A DNA stretch of 64,000 nt from Rhodospirillaceae bacterium (GCA_002737725.1 NSIP01000007.1:97852-161851), one strand, 5' to 3'. Positions 55,580 to 64,000 are shown, numbered from the stretch's first letter. The notes: generated from the sequence alone by a model not told the origin. Made by a program: numbers and translations.

Positions 55580-56425
55580 TTATTGAGCGGAAGCGAGCTT
55601 GGCTGTCGCAGGGCCTTCGGCAGCCTGCTTTTCCTTGCTGACCCACGCCTGGAACTTTTCTTTGCTGACAGCGTCAACAACGATGGGCATGAACGAGTGG
55701 TTAACCCCGCAAAGTTCAGAACATTGGCCATAGTAACGACCTTCTTTATCGATCCGCACCCAGGTTTCATTAATGCGACCGGGCACGTTGTCGAGTTTCA
55801 CGCCGAAAGCCGGGATGGTCCATGCGTGAAGGACGTCGGTGGCCGTAAACAACAGCCGAATATTGGTGCCGACCGGCAGTACGACATGCTTGTCGACTTC
55901 CAACAGGCGATGCTCGCCTTTGGCGGTATCGATCTCGTTGTCGGGTCGAGGAATAGAGTCGAAAGAAATTTCCTGATCGGGATATTCGTAAGACCAGAAC
56001 CACTGATTGCCGATGATCTTCATCGTCATTTCGGCTTCGGTGGTGCGATCAGCGAAAAACAGCAAACGGTATGACGGGATCGCTATTACAACCAAGATGA
56101 CAATGGGAAGTACGGTCCAAACGACTTCCAACACTGAGTTATGCGTGGTCTTTGAGGGGACCGGGTTGGCTTTTTCGTTGAAGCGAAAAATGCAGATCAA
56201 CAGCAGGGCCAGGACGAACAGGGTGATGATAGTCACGATCCACAACAGTTCGGTGTGGAAGTCGTACATCATCTGCGCCATGGGGCTGGCGGGTGTTTGT
56301 AAGTTCAGCTGCCACTCCTTTGGGAAGGAAGGCGTCGGCATTTGCGTGCCTTCTTGCGCCATGACGGCCCAGGAAAGGAATGTGCTTGAAACGATGGAAA
56401 GAAAGCCCAAGATCTTATCGGTCAC
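55580..56425 (-). CDS. ctaC: Cytochrome c oxidase subunit II
   Basis: This 281-residue subunit receives electrons from cytochrome c through CuA. Signal peptide to about residue 23, two transmembrane segments (about 58-80 and 99-122). CuA ligands His200, Cys235, Glu237, Cys239, His243 and Met246 are all present. The first gene of the leftward operon; the promoter must lie in the 415-bp region to its right. Confidence 0.97.
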   Translation of the reverse strand: MTDKILGFLSIVSSTFLSWAVMAQEGTQMPTPSFPKEWQLNLQTPASPMAQMMYDFHTELLWIVTIITLFVLALLLICIFRFNEKANPVPSKTTHNSVLEVVWTVLPIVILVVIAIPSYRLLFFADRTTEAEMTMKIIGNQWFWSYEYPDQEISFDSIPRPDNEIDTAKGEHRLLEVDKHVVLPVGTNIRLLFTATDVLHAWTIPAFGVKLDNVPGRINETWVRIDKEGRYYGQCSELCGVNHSFMPIVVDAVSKEKFQAWVSKEKQAAEGPATAKLASAQ

Positions 56426-56841
56426 AGAAGGTCTCCATATCAGGCCGTGATGTGCGTCGGTTTAAGCGCCGGGGCACTGCCATTCAACTGATTTTTTTGA
56501 CGAATTCGATTTTATATGCCCCGCTGGGCGACCACTGAAATTCCCACTGGTTCGTCTCCTCGCTGCGATGCAGCGTAACCCAGCGATGGAGCTGCCGTAA
56601 AGCAATCCGAAGGCCTAAAATGGGGTGATGCGCGATCAAGGGCTTTCTGTGTGGGGTTATTCGATTTTGAAGCACTTTTTGCAAGTGACTCGCATTTATG
56701 AGCGCCCTGATCGAAGGCGACATCGACTCGCGCTGGTCCCAACGCATCGCCCTCTATCTTTGGAATGTTTGAAAGGCGGCTTGGTTCGGCTATAGACGCG
56801 TCTATATTAGGTGAAGACGAAACTTTGAAAGCGAGCCCGCC
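56426..56841. other. Divergent promoter region between ctaC and the CoxF-like gene
   Basis: About 415 bases with no supported gene. Short frames at 56484-56747 (minus) and 56512-56868 (minus) lack ribosome binding sites and family features. Near the right end is a 16-bp perfect palindrome, listed separately. Promoters for both respiratory transcripts should be in this region. Confidence 0.5.
56791..56806. promoter_or_regulatory. 16-bp palindrome upstream of the CoxF-like gene
   Basis: TATAGACGCGTCTATA is a perfect 16-bp palindrome, ending 35 bases before the ATG at 56842. That is a position where an operator or part of a promoter could act. No other copy was noticed. Function is inferred only from symmetry and location. 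Confidence 0.4.
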
Positions 56842-56985
56842 ATGACTGGACACCCGCAGAATAACCAATCCAACACCCCGCCTGTCAGCCGGAAAAAGCT
56901 GGTCATCTTCGCGATTTGTCTCGGCTTATTGTCGACGTTTATGTACGTCAGCATCATCATCAAAACAGCGACCATTGGGCCTTAA
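56842..56985 (+). CDS. CoxF-like small membrane protein, 47 residues
   Basis: The frame MTGHPQNNQSNTPPVSRKK then LVIFAICLGLLSTFMYVSII with IKTATIGP gives a single membrane span after a charged RKK turn. This RKK-TM-IIK layout is what I recall for the small CoxF-type proteins found beside oxidase genes in alphaproteobacteria. It starts at the ATG at 56842 and stops at 56985. It is right-going, opposite to ctaC, and 48 bp before the DUF420 gene. Role unknown; subunit or assembly factor are both possible. Confidence 0.6.
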   Translation: MTGHPQNNQSNTPPVSRKKLVIFAICLGLLSTFMYVSIIIKTATIGP

Positions 56986-57032
56986 GGCGTTCTTGGTCAC
57001 GAGGCTTTATCCCCCGGCATAGATTGAGCGTC

Positions 57033-57497
57033 ATGGACACATCCACGCTACTTCCGCACGTCAATGCGGCTTTAAACGCGATCTCAACAGTGCTGCTGCT
57101 GATCGGCTTTATCTTGATCAAAGCCGGACGGCGCGAGCAGCACAGCAAAGCCATGCTAGCGGCCACGGCCGTGTCGGCTGTCTTTCTCGTCTGTTACCTC
57201 GTGTACCATTTCACCGCGCCAATCTTCGTTTTTCCCGGCACGGGGTGGGAGCGGCCGGCTTATTTCATATTGCTGATCAGCCACGTGATTTTGGCCATAG
57301 CCGTGACGCCGATGGTGTTTCTCACCCTCTGGCGCGCCTTTAAGGCCTGGCAATCGACGGGTGATTTGTTTGCGCCCGGCGCGTTTACGTCGCATCGCAA
57401 AATCGCTCGACTCACCTGGCCGGTGTGGATTTATGTGACCGTGACAGGGGTCCTCATCTATATCATTCTCTATCATGTTTATCCTGCCCCGGTTTAG
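57033..57497 (+). CDS. DUF420 family membrane protein
   Basis: This 154-residue protein has four transmembrane segments and matches DUF420. Family histidines in the loops are visible (LPHVNAALNA near the N terminus; LVYHFTAP and LISHVILA in mid-protein). Members are often next to heme-copper oxidase and CtaG/CtaB genes, with a proposed role in assembly but no proof. The ATG at 57033 is chosen over the longer in-frame start at 56916, which overlaps the CoxF-like gene. It lies 63 bp upstream of the oxidase relative. Confidence 0.85.
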   Translation: MDTSTLLPHVNAALNAISTVLLLIGFILIKAGRREQHSKAMLAATAVSAVFLVCYLVYHFTAPIFVFPGTGWERPAYFILLISHVILAIAVTPMVFLTLWRAFKAWQSTGDLFAPGAFTSHRKIARLTWPVWIYVTVTGVLIYIILYHVYPAPV

Positions 57498-57559
57498 GCT
57501 TTGACTCGCGGTCAGAACGCCGGTTTATTTTTGCGTTGTATGCGCCTTTGAGTAAGAAA

Positions 57560-59020
57560 ATGATTCACGAGATCGATATTTCCGAGCGTTCCCGGGCCGC
57601 ACCACTCGATGTTGCGGTTGATGGCCGTTTTGCAGGCGTCCTTACGACGCATTTCAAGCATGAGTTATTTGGCTGGGCGGCTTTGCCGCTGGTCTCGCTT
57701 GGTATTGCCGGGCTGCTGGCGTTATTGATCGCGCTGCTGCGCGTGCCAGGGGCCGAGGCGGTTTTGCCGTGGTCGGGCCAAGCGTTCTTCGAGAAAGCGC
57801 TGGTGGCCCATGTCACCTTTGCTTTCGTTATTTGGTACATGGGTGTGCACGGGGCGCTGACAGTGCTGATGACCGCCCAAACGCTGGGCCCGGCGAATTC
57901 ACAACTCAACGGCGCAGGGATATTGATCGGGCGTACTGGCCTTTACGGCGCTGGCCTAAGCCTGGTTTTGCTGCTGATCCCGGTATTGGGCGATCTGGGC
58001 GAACCGTCACCAAATAATTACATCCCCGTTCTCGTCCATCCGCTTTACTACGCAGGCCTGACGCTGCTGGCCGTTAGTTTGGCCTTGCCGATTTTGCGGC
58101 TGTTGACGATCCTGGGCGCCAAACGCGATGTTGAGCCAGTCACGCTGGGCGTTGCAGCTGCAGGGGTGATCTATCTGATCGCGCTGATTTGCATTCTGAT
58201 TGCCTGGATTGTTCGCCCGGGCAATCTTGAGATGGATGCGCTGAATGATTTTGTCATCTGGGGCGGCGGCCACGTTCTCCAGTTCACCAATACGGTGCTG
58301 ATGCTGTGCGCATTTTATTTGCTCACCCGCGTGACTTTGGGGGAGACGCCGGTCTCGGGTCGGCTGTTCTCATGGATGATGTTGCTGATGGTGGGCGGGG
58401 CTGCGATTGGCCCTCTATTATATGTGACCTATGAAGCGGGCGATCCAGCCCAGCGCCAAATGTTCACCGAGTTGTATTGGTATGTGCTGCCGTTACCCAC
58501 TACGGTAATCTTGGTCGGAATTATCGCGCTGTTGGCCCGCCGCTGGCGAGATATACGTGATGGCGCACCCGAAGTGACGGGTATGGTGGTCTCGATCTTG
58601 CTGTTCGGTTTTGGGGGCCTGATCGGTTTTTTTGAAAGTTCGGTCGATACCCGCACCCCCGCCCATTACCATGCGGCCTTGATTGCCGTGACGTTGGCCT
58701 TTATGGCGCTTTATTTCGCGCTGTTCCTTCCCTTGTTGGGCCTGCGCACTGGACGGCGCAAACTGCGCACCTGGATGTACTGCTTGCTGGGCAGCGGACA
58801 ATTTTTGCATTCCATCTCTTTGTTTGTGGCCGGGACAATGGGGGTTGCGCGCAAGACCGCAGGTGACGGCCAAGGCCTGGATAGCTGGCAGAAGATCGTT
58901 TCGCTCTCGTTTATGGGGGTTGGCGGTTTTATTGCCGTGATTGGTGGGGCTATTTTCGTGGTTTTGGTATGGAAATTGCTGTTGGCCCATGGCCGTGAAG
59001 GTGTTACCGCATCGGCTTAG
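57560..59020 (+). CDS. Heme-copper oxidase subunit I relative lacking CuB histidines
   Basis: This 486-residue protein with about 12 transmembrane segments resembles cbb3-type or NOR-type subunit I. Likely heme ligands are retained: His84 (LVAHVTFAF), and His369/His371 in PAHYHAALIAVTLAFM. His238 in IWGGGHVLQF aligns with the first CuB histidine. The second and third CuB histidines, expected in a GPHH motif, appear as Gly-Pro-Leu-Leu (GPLLYVTYEA, 284-293). The C terminus has GQFLHSISLF and GVARKTAG. Without CuB it should not reduce oxygen the usual way. It lies with DUF420 and ctaB. The ATG at 57560 was chosen because the upstream extension runs over DUF420. Confidence 0.75.
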   Translation: MIHEIDISERSRAAPLDVAVDGRFAGVLTTHFKHELFGWAALPLVSLGIAGLLALLIALLRVPGAEAVLPWSGQAFFEKALVAHVTFAFVIWYMGVHGALTVLMTAQTLGPANSQLNGAGILIGRTGLYGAGLSLVLLLIPVLGDLGEPSPNNYIPVLVHPLYYAGLTLLAVSLALPILRLLTILGAKRDVEPVTLGVAAAGVIYLIALICILIAWIVRPGNLEMDALNDFVIWGGGHVLQFTNTVLMLCAFYLLTRVTLGETPVSGRLFSWMMLLMVGGAAIGPLLYVTYEAGDPAQRQMFTELYWYVLPLPTTVILVGIIALLARRWRDIRDGAPEVTGMVVSILLFGFGGLIGFFESSVDTRTPAHYHAALIAVTLAFMALYFALFLPLLGLRTGRRKLRTWMYCLLGSGQFLHSISLFVAGTMGVARKTAGDGQGLDSWQKIVSLSFMGVGGFIAVIGGAIFVVLVWKLLLAHGREGVTASA

Positions 59021-59064
59021 ATTGAGAGCGGGAACGCCCGGCCAGCGGAATAACGACCTTAAAA

Positions 59065-59940
59065 ATGCTGCTCAGAAGTTACATTGAACTTTGCAAGCCC
59101 CGGATCGGTTTCCTGATCGCCGTCACGGCGATGGCGGGCTATGCCGCCATGGCTAAAGACGTCGATGCTGTTCAGCTGGCGGTGCTTTTTGTTGCAGCGT
59201 TGTTGGGCTCGTTCGGTTCGGCGGTTTTCAATCAGTATTGGGATCGCGATCTTGACCGGCTGATGCCGCGCACCGCCAAGCGCCCCTTAGCCGCAGGCAC
59301 GCTGGGTGATCCAACTCATACGATTTGGCTGGCCGGAGCACTGGTGCTGGCAAGCTGCGCCATCGCACTTCTGGCCTTTAATTGGTTGGTTGCCACGCAC
59401 TTGGCACTAGGCGCTTTCGTGTACGGCATCGTCTACACGATTTGGCTAAAGCGCTATCATTGGACCAACATCATCATTGGCGGTGCGGCGGGAAGTTTTG
59501 CCATTCTCGCAGGTGCTGCGGTGGTGGACCCGACGCAATGGCTGCTGCCGTGGATGATGGCGATTATTCTGTTTTTGTGGACGCCCTCGCACTTTTGGGC
59601 CTTAGCGATTTTGATCAAAGACGACTACGCGGCGGCAGGCGTGCCGATGTTGCCGGTTGTAAAAGGTGATGCCGTTTGCGCCCGTTGGATTTTTGGCAAC
59701 ACCATTACCTTAGTTATTTCTGCAATTCTGCCCTGGGCCTTTGGCGAGCTGGGTGCGGTTTACGGCGTGATTGCGCTGGCCTTCGGAGCGCGCTTCCTGT
59801 GGCTCAATTGGCTGTTAGTCAAAGACACGTCATTGGTGCTGGCGCGCAAAAACTTCTTATTCTCGATGCAATACTTGGCAGGTGTGTTCCTGGCCATTGT
59901 CATCGACCGGCATGTGCCGTTTGCACAGTGGCTGTCATAG
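59065..59940 (+). CDS. ctaB: Protoheme IX farnesyltransferase CtaB
   Basis: This 291-residue membrane enzyme adds a farnesyl group to heme b, making heme o on the way to heme a. The polyprenyltransferase motif is NQYWDRDLDRLMPRTAKRPL, and the second conserved block is KDDYAAAGVPMLPVVKG. It has seven to nine membrane spans. It follows the oxidase relative by 44 bp and probably serves the ctaCD oxidase, whose genes are divergent. CtaA was not found in the window. Confidence 0.95.
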   Translation: MLLRSYIELCKPRIGFLIAVTAMAGYAAMAKDVDAVQLAVLFVAALLGSFGSAVFNQYWDRDLDRLMPRTAKRPLAAGTLGDPTHTIWLAGALVLASCAIALLAFNWLVATHLALGAFVYGIVYTIWLKRYHWTNIIIGGAAGSFAILAGAAVVDPTQWLLPWMMAIILFLWTPSHFWALAILIKDDYAAAGVPMLPVVKGDAVCARWIFGNTITLVISAILPWAFGELGAVYGVIALAFGARFLWLNWLLVKDTSLVLARKNFLFSMQYLAGVFLAIVIDRHVPFAQWLS

Positions 59941-60008
59941 CCAACTCTCTCTAGCCCACATCTAAAAACAAGGCGTAAACTTCCCAGCATCAACACCGGG
60001 AGGGTTTT

Positions 60009-60545
60009 GTGCGTTCATTCCTTTTAGCTGCCATCGTTTGTGCCGTTGCTGCGCCCGCTGTGGCGATAGAAACGCAATGCAAGGGTAACGAGAAAAATCT
60101 CGAGACCTATTTGAAAATGTACGATGTGCTGTTCATGAAACGCGATGAGTCGCGGGTGTTGGAATTTTATGCACCTGAGTTTGTCAGCCATAACTCAGAC
60201 GCCGGCGGTGGTGGGGCCGAGACACGTACGGCCGAGAGCATGAAGCCGATGTGGATTGACTCGAAGAAGAACCAGCCTGATCGGGTGATGATCAACGAAC
60301 TCATTCTCTGTGCTGGCAACTTGGTGGTGGCGCGCGTGACCATGAAGGGCACGCAAACCGGCCCGCTGTTCGGGATGACCGCGACGGGTAAGACCTACAG
60401 CACCACGGCGACCGACATTTACCGTTTTAAAGACGGCAAGGTTGTCGAGCGCTGGGGCAATAGCGACGGGATCGGCATGCTCAGTCAGTTGGGTCTGCTG
60501 CTGCCGTTTGCACAGGCGCAAGCAGCGCGCGCTGAGAAGAAATAA
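60009..60545 (+). CDS. Exported SnoaL-like protein (first of two)
   Basis: This 178-residue protein has a short Sec leader (cleavage near AVA). The mature domain looks like a nuclear-transport-factor-2/SnoaL fold (LETYLKMYDVLFMKRDESRV then FYAPEFVSHNSD, and later GKVVERWGNSDGIGML). These folds are used as cyclases, isomerases or ligand-binding proteins; the role here is unknown. The start is a GTG with GGGAGGG shortly upstream. A close paralogue follows after 27 bp. Confidence 0.75.
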   Translation: MRSFLLAAIVCAVAAPAVAIETQCKGNEKNLETYLKMYDVLFMKRDESRVLEFYAPEFVSHNSDAGGGGAETRTAESMKPMWIDSKKNQPDRVMINELILCAGNLVVARVTMKGTQTGPLFGMTATGKTYSTTATDIYRFKDGKVVERWGNSDGIGMLSQLGLLLPFAQAQAARAEKK

Positions 60546-60572
60546 CATTCGTTATTTTGTGGGGAGGGTGTG

Positions 60573-61094
60573 ATGGTAACGCTTCGATTGATTGCGATGG
60601 CTGCCTTGTCTTTTCTCGCTGCATCAGGCGCTCACGCAACTGAAGTGAAATGCAAGGGCAACGAGGCCATGCTGACGCGTTACCTCGGCATGTTCGACGA
60701 GGTCTTCAATGGCCGCAAACTTGATCGCATCGCGGAATACACCTCCGAGGATTTTCAACCCCACGATTCTGCACCGGGCACACCAAAAGGACATGAGGCG
60801 ATTCGATTGTTGGTGACCAACATGGCCAAGTCGTTTCCTAAACGGAAGCTCACCAATGATTTAATTATCTGCGGCGGCGACATGGTGGTGGCCTACCAAA
60901 CCGTCGAGGGCATCAACGACGGCCCGCTGTTCGGTGGCATACCGGCCACGGGCAAGTCATTTAACTTCAATTGGATTGACATCTGCCGTTTCAAGTACGG
61001 CAAAGTCGTCGAGCGCTGGGGCGCGGGCGATGCGCTGGGCATGATGACGCAAATGGGATTTAAGCTGACACCGCCAAGCGCCGAAGCCAAATAA
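60573..61094 (+). CDS. Exported SnoaL-like protein (second of two)
   Basis: This 173-residue paralogue of the preceding gene shares VKCKGNEAMLTRYLGMFDE, GPLFGGIPATGKSFNF and GKVVERWGAGDALGMM. Both have a Cys after the leader and the VERWG motif, and a tandem duplication is clear. A GGGGAGGG site precedes the ATG at 60573; a GTG at 60570 is adjacent. It ends with no gap before the convergent DUF2237 gene. Confidence 0.75.
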   Translation: MVTLRLIAMAALSFLAASGAHATEVKCKGNEAMLTRYLGMFDEVFNGRKLDRIAEYTSEDFQPHDSAPGTPKGHEAIRLLVTNMAKSFPKRKLTNDLIICGGDMVVAYQTVEGINDGPLFGGIPATGKSFNFNWIDICRFKYGKVVERWGAGDALGMMTQMGFKLTPPSAEAK

Positions 61095-61505
61095 TCAGTT
61101 CAAATCCACTGCGTGTTTTTTGAGGTCGGCCAGCGCGCAATGTTCCAGTGCGCCTTCGTGGGTTGCCATCAGAACCACTTTGGGCGCGGCTTTGGCCTCA
61201 AATGCTTCTTGCCAGCGCGGCGCACACAGGCACCAACGGTCGCCAGGCTTTAGACCGTCGAAACCAAATTCGGGATGCGGCGTGCTCAGGTCATTGCCGC
61301 GTGCTTTGGAAAAAGCCAAAAATTCTGCTGTGGCGAGAATACACACCGTGTGCGAACCCACATCTTGGGCGTTCGTGTTGCAGCAGCCGTCACGAAAAAA
61401 ACCAGTCATTGGTCTCATGGAGCAGGCCAGCAGCTTGCCGCCCAGTACGTTCTTTGACGGGCGTTGTTGAAACCGCCGTCCCTCTTCGTCGCCCATATCG
61501 CGCAT
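61095..61505 (-). CDS. DUF2237 family protein
   Basis: This protein of about 136 residues is of unknown function and conserved in bacteria. Family motifs are KNVLGGKLLACSMRPMTGFF, RDGCCNTNAQDVGSHTVC, GNDLSTPHPEFGF and LKPGDRWCLCAPRWQEA. Several conserved cysteines suggest a metal or cofactor. The ATG at 61505 is preceded by TGAGG; the GTG at 61517 and the ATG at 61496 are other options. Confidence 0.88.
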   Translation of the reverse strand: MRDMGDEEGRRFQQRPSKNVLGGKLLACSMRPMTGFFRDGCCNTNAQDVGSHTVCILATAEFLAFSKARGNDLSTPHPEFGFDGLKPGDRWCLCAPRWQEAFEAKAAPKVVLMATHEGALEHCALADLKKHAVDLN

Positions 61506-61633
61506 CTGTCGCCTCACTGGTTAGACAGCTTAAAGTTATAATCACTTTGCGCGTAAAACCAATGCCCGTTGATGCATTGTAGAAGCCGAGGGCTACCGAT
61601 AGTCTGCTGCTCATCTTTGGTCGGGTGAATTGA

Positions 61634-63145
61634 ATGCAACAGTGGTTGGCGAGTCTGTTTGTTTTTGCCCTTGTGGTTCCGCTCAGTGTAGCCCAAGCCG
61701 CAGACAAAGAACTGCGCATGGCGCTGATCTCGGCCCCACCGACGCTGGGCAATCCTTTTGGCGGCGTTGGCCCGCCGTCGAGTTTTGTTTGGAACACGCT
61801 GTTCGATACCCTGACGACGCCCGGCAAGACTGGCGATCTGGAACCCTCATTGGCGCTGTCGTGGAAAGCCGTTGAGCCAACACGCTGGCGCTTTGTGTTG
61901 CGCTCCGGCATCAAATTCTCCAACGGTGAGCCGATGGACGCCACCGCCGTTGTGACCACCCTGAAATGGCTGACCAGTGGCCTAGGCAAGAGTACAGTGG
62001 TTGGCGGTGAAGTGTCCAATATCGTCGATGTCACTATGGTCGACACGATGACGGTTGATGTTGTCACCGACAAGCCCGATGCGATTTTACCCAAGCGCCT
62101 CACGTCGGTCGCCATCATGGCACCCAAGGCATTTATATCGCTGGGCATTGAAGGCTTTGCGCAAACGCCGGTGGGAACCGGACCGTTCACACTGAAGACG
62201 TGGAAAGACGGCGGGCGGATTGTCGTTGCGGCCAATCGCGCCTCGTGGCGCAAACCGATCATTGACCGCATTATCTTTACCGTGATCCCCGATCCGACAT
62301 CGCGCATCCAATCCATACTGTCTGGACAAATTGATATTGTGATTGCGATCTCGCCCGAGCAAGCGATGCAATTCGAGGGCACAGGTTTTCAAACCGTCGT
62401 CTCGCTCACCTCGCAAGTTTACGGTTTTGCATTTGTGACCACCCAAGCCAAGAACACGGCTGTAAAAGACCAGCGCGTACGCCAAGCGCTGAACTATGCG
62501 GTGAATAAAGAGGCCATCACGAAGGTCATTATGCGCGGCACCATGGCGGCAGCAGGCCAAGGCTCAACGCCCGTCACGTTCGGCTATGACCCAAAACTCA
62601 AGCCCTATCCCTATGACCCAACCAAAGCTAAGGCGCTGCTGGCCGAGGCCGGTTATGCCAATGGATTGAAACTGAGTTCCGAAATTGTCACCAGTGGCTT
62701 GCCGGGCGATGTGGGTTTCCTGCCGCTGGTGCAACAAGATTTACGTGCTGTTGGTGTTGAATTGGAAATGCGCTCGACACTCTTTGGCGACTGGTTGCGT
62801 AAGTACAATACGAATACTTTTGAGACCGAGTTGATCGGCCTGTCGTGGAATGGCGCACCATACTACGACGCTATTCGCGCCATCGCTTATCATTCTTGCG
62901 ATAAACCCAGCGCGTTCTTCTGCGACAAATCGTGGATGCCTTTGTTTGCCGCTACAGGCTTGGAGTTCGATGTCGAAAAGCGCCGCGCGTTGCTGCAAGA
63001 CCTGTCGGCCAAAGTCCGCGAGTCAGCGCCCAGTCTTTACCTTTATGAAGTGACGGATTTGTCGGTGGTTGCTGCACGGGTTAAGAATTACGACGTGAAG
63101 TTGCGCGTGCCCGTTTATGAAGCCCTAGATATCGCACAAAAGTGA
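61634..63145 (+). CDS. ABC transporter family-5 solute-binding protein (second copy)
   Basis: This is a 503-residue periplasmic binding protein paralogous to the one at 34846-36387. A Sec leader (cleavage near AQA) precedes LRMALISAPPTLGNPFGGVG and PPSSFVWNTLFDTLT. It shares WRFVLRSGIKFSNGEPMDA, PVTFGYDPKLKPYPYDPTKA and LSWNGAPYYDAIRAIAYHS. No permease or ATPase genes are adjacent. The ligand may be a peptide, but the pocket cannot be read from sequence. Confidence 0.88.
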   Translation: MQQWLASLFVFALVVPLSVAQAADKELRMALISAPPTLGNPFGGVGPPSSFVWNTLFDTLTTPGKTGDLEPSLALSWKAVEPTRWRFVLRSGIKFSNGEPMDATAVVTTLKWLTSGLGKSTVVGGEVSNIVDVTMVDTMTVDVVTDKPDAILPKRLTSVAIMAPKAFISLGIEGFAQTPVGTGPFTLKTWKDGGRIVVAANRASWRKPIIDRIIFTVIPDPTSRIQSILSGQIDIVIAISPEQAMQFEGTGFQTVVSLTSQVYGFAFVTTQAKNTAVKDQRVRQALNYAVNKEAITKVIMRGTMAAAGQGSTPVTFGYDPKLKPYPYDPTKAKALLAEAGYANGLKLSSEIVTSGLPGDVGFLPLVQQDLRAVGVELEMRSTLFGDWLRKYNTNTFETELIGLSWNGAPYYDAIRAIAYHSCDKPSAFFCDKSWMPLFAATGLEFDVEKRRALLQDLSAKVRESAPSLYLYEVTDLSVVAARVKNYDVKLRVPVYEALDIAQK

Positions 63146-63224
63146 TCAGAATTAGGCATCCATAGCCGGGCTTCCGGCGTATCTGTGATATGATGCCTCA
63201 CATGAACAATTTTCCCGGAAAGCC

Positions 63225-64000
63225 ATGACGCCCCACCGCGCCCTCCGACTTTTCCCTGCTCTTTGCACGACACTGGTCTTGGTTGGAATCAGTGTGCGGG
63301 CTTTCGCGCAAGAGGCCCCACCGCCCGTTGCGCCGGAGCCTCAGGGCATGACGCTCGATGTGCAAAACGTCAGTCCGCCAGCAGCGGACCAAAACCCGAA
63401 TATCGACCCCATCGCCCTTTACGGCGGAGGCATGAGCTTCGACATCTATCGCAAGAACAGAAAGGTCGGTGAGCACCGCGTCAGCTTTGCGCGCAACGGC
63501 GACGACTTGACCGTGATGACGAAAATGAACATCGCCATCGATGTGTTTTTTTTTACAGCATATAGCTTTGACTACGACTCAACCGAGGTTTGGCGAAATA
63601 ACCAACTTCATGCCATTGCTGTGAACGTTGATGACAATGGCAAGATGGCCAATGTCAATGCGCGCATGGAAGACAACCTGTTTAAGATTGATGGTCCGAA
63701 AGGATCGTTCATCGGTTCGTCGTGGGTCTTCCCGACCAATCATTGGCATCGCGGTCAAGCCAATTCAAAAACGATCTTGAATACGCTCACCGGCAAACTG
63801 ACCCAAGTTGAGGTCGTGAACCGCGGGATTGAGCGCGTAGACACTTCGCAAGGCTCGGTCGATGCGGATCATTTTGAATACACCGGCCAGTTGCGCGATA
63901 CCGAAGTGTGGTACGACGCTGATAATCGCTGGGTCAAAATGCGCTTCAAAGCGCGTGATGGTACCGACATTGAGTATCGATGCCGCCAATGCGGCCTCGC
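63225..64000 (+). CDS. DUF6134 family protein, C-terminal end cut
   Basis: The frame runs from an ATG at 63225 to the window edge, 258 codons. A signal peptide (cleavage near AFAQE) and a proline-rich stretch are followed by GGGMSFDIYRKNRKVGEH, FDYDSTEVWRNNQLHAIA and FPTNHWHRGQANSKT, the pattern I recall for DUF6134. The visible C-terminal part has YRCRQCG. Function unknown; likely periplasmic. The end is outside the window. Confidence 0.7.
   Translation, partial: MTPHRALRLFPALCTTLVLVGISVRAFAQEAPPPVAPEPQGMTLDVQNVSPPAADQNPNIDPIALYGGGMSFDIYRKNRKVGEHRVSFARNGDDLTVMTKMNIAIDVFFFTAYSFDYDSTEVWRNNQLHAIAVNVDDNGKMANVNARMEDNLFKIDGPKGSFIGSSWVFPTNHWHRGQANSKTILNTLTGKLTQVEVVNRGIERVDTSQGSVDADHFEYTGQLRDTEVWYDADNRWVKMRFKARDGTDIEYRCRQCGL

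Overview
The window looks like a chromosomal segment of an alphaproteobacterium. The signs are an aa3-type cytochrome oxidase operon with a Cox11-type CtaG, a soeABC-type molybdoenzyme, an ELM1-like protein, many Tat-like leader peptides, a large TonB-dependent receptor, several glutathione S-transferases, and one copy of a GC-rich palindromic repeat that I associate with Rhizobiales and relatives. Lineage below class level is not resolved. The DNA is moderately GC-rich and densely coding on both strands. I found no tRNA, rRNA, CRISPR array, prophage or intact insertion sequence.

1-9.4 kb is core metabolism and housekeeping: a left-going fabI-aroC-sppA run (sppA cut by the window edge), a YihY-type membrane protein, a glycine-zipper lipoprotein, pdxH with a cation efflux protein overlapping its stop, a tandem universal stress protein, an SRAP-domain DNA-repair protein, a TPR protein and a PhzF-family enzyme. 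9.5-23 kb is accessory: a CpcT-like secreted protein, a Tat amidase, a DUF1838 protein, a TonB receptor with a clear terminator, a decayed M14 peptidase gene, an orphan TRAP binding protein, an SDR remnant, an Old Yellow Enzyme-type reductase and an exported NmrA-like protein. 22.3-25.7 kb holds a duplicated PepSY-like exported protein and a 27-residue membrane peptide, divergent from an OmpR/EnvZ-type pair.

25.8-38 kb contains pyrE, a second DUF1838 gene, a right-going run (ELM1-like, hydroxypyruvate isomerase, three GSTs and a PAP2 phosphatase), then an alpha/beta hydrolase, a paraoxonase-like protein, a family-5 solute-binding protein and a flavoprotein. 38.2-43.3 kb has pepN with a transglutaminase-like gene, and a methyltransferase with a leader peptide. 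43.4-49.1 kb is a sulfur-oxidation block: rhodanese, universal stress protein and soeABC (cytoplasmic sulfite oxidation into the quinone pool). Amt follows.

51.9-60 kb is the respiratory locus: ctaC-ctaD-ctaG-ctaE going left, and a divergent right-going set of a tiny CoxF-like protein, a DUF420 protein, a heme-copper-oxidase subunit I relative that appears to have lost CuB ligands, and ctaB. The final 4 kb holds two SnoaL-like paralogues, DUF2237, a second family-5 binding protein and a DUF6134 protein cut by the edge.

Several genes are visibly decaying (M14 peptidase, SDR fragment, multi-pass membrane protein, DUF4185-like fragment), mostly next to interspersed palindromic repeats. The least explained items are the CuB-less oxidase relative with its neighbours, the 27-residue peptide by the two-component system, a perfect 30-bp palindrome at 21352-21381, and exported versions of normally cytoplasmic enzyme folds.
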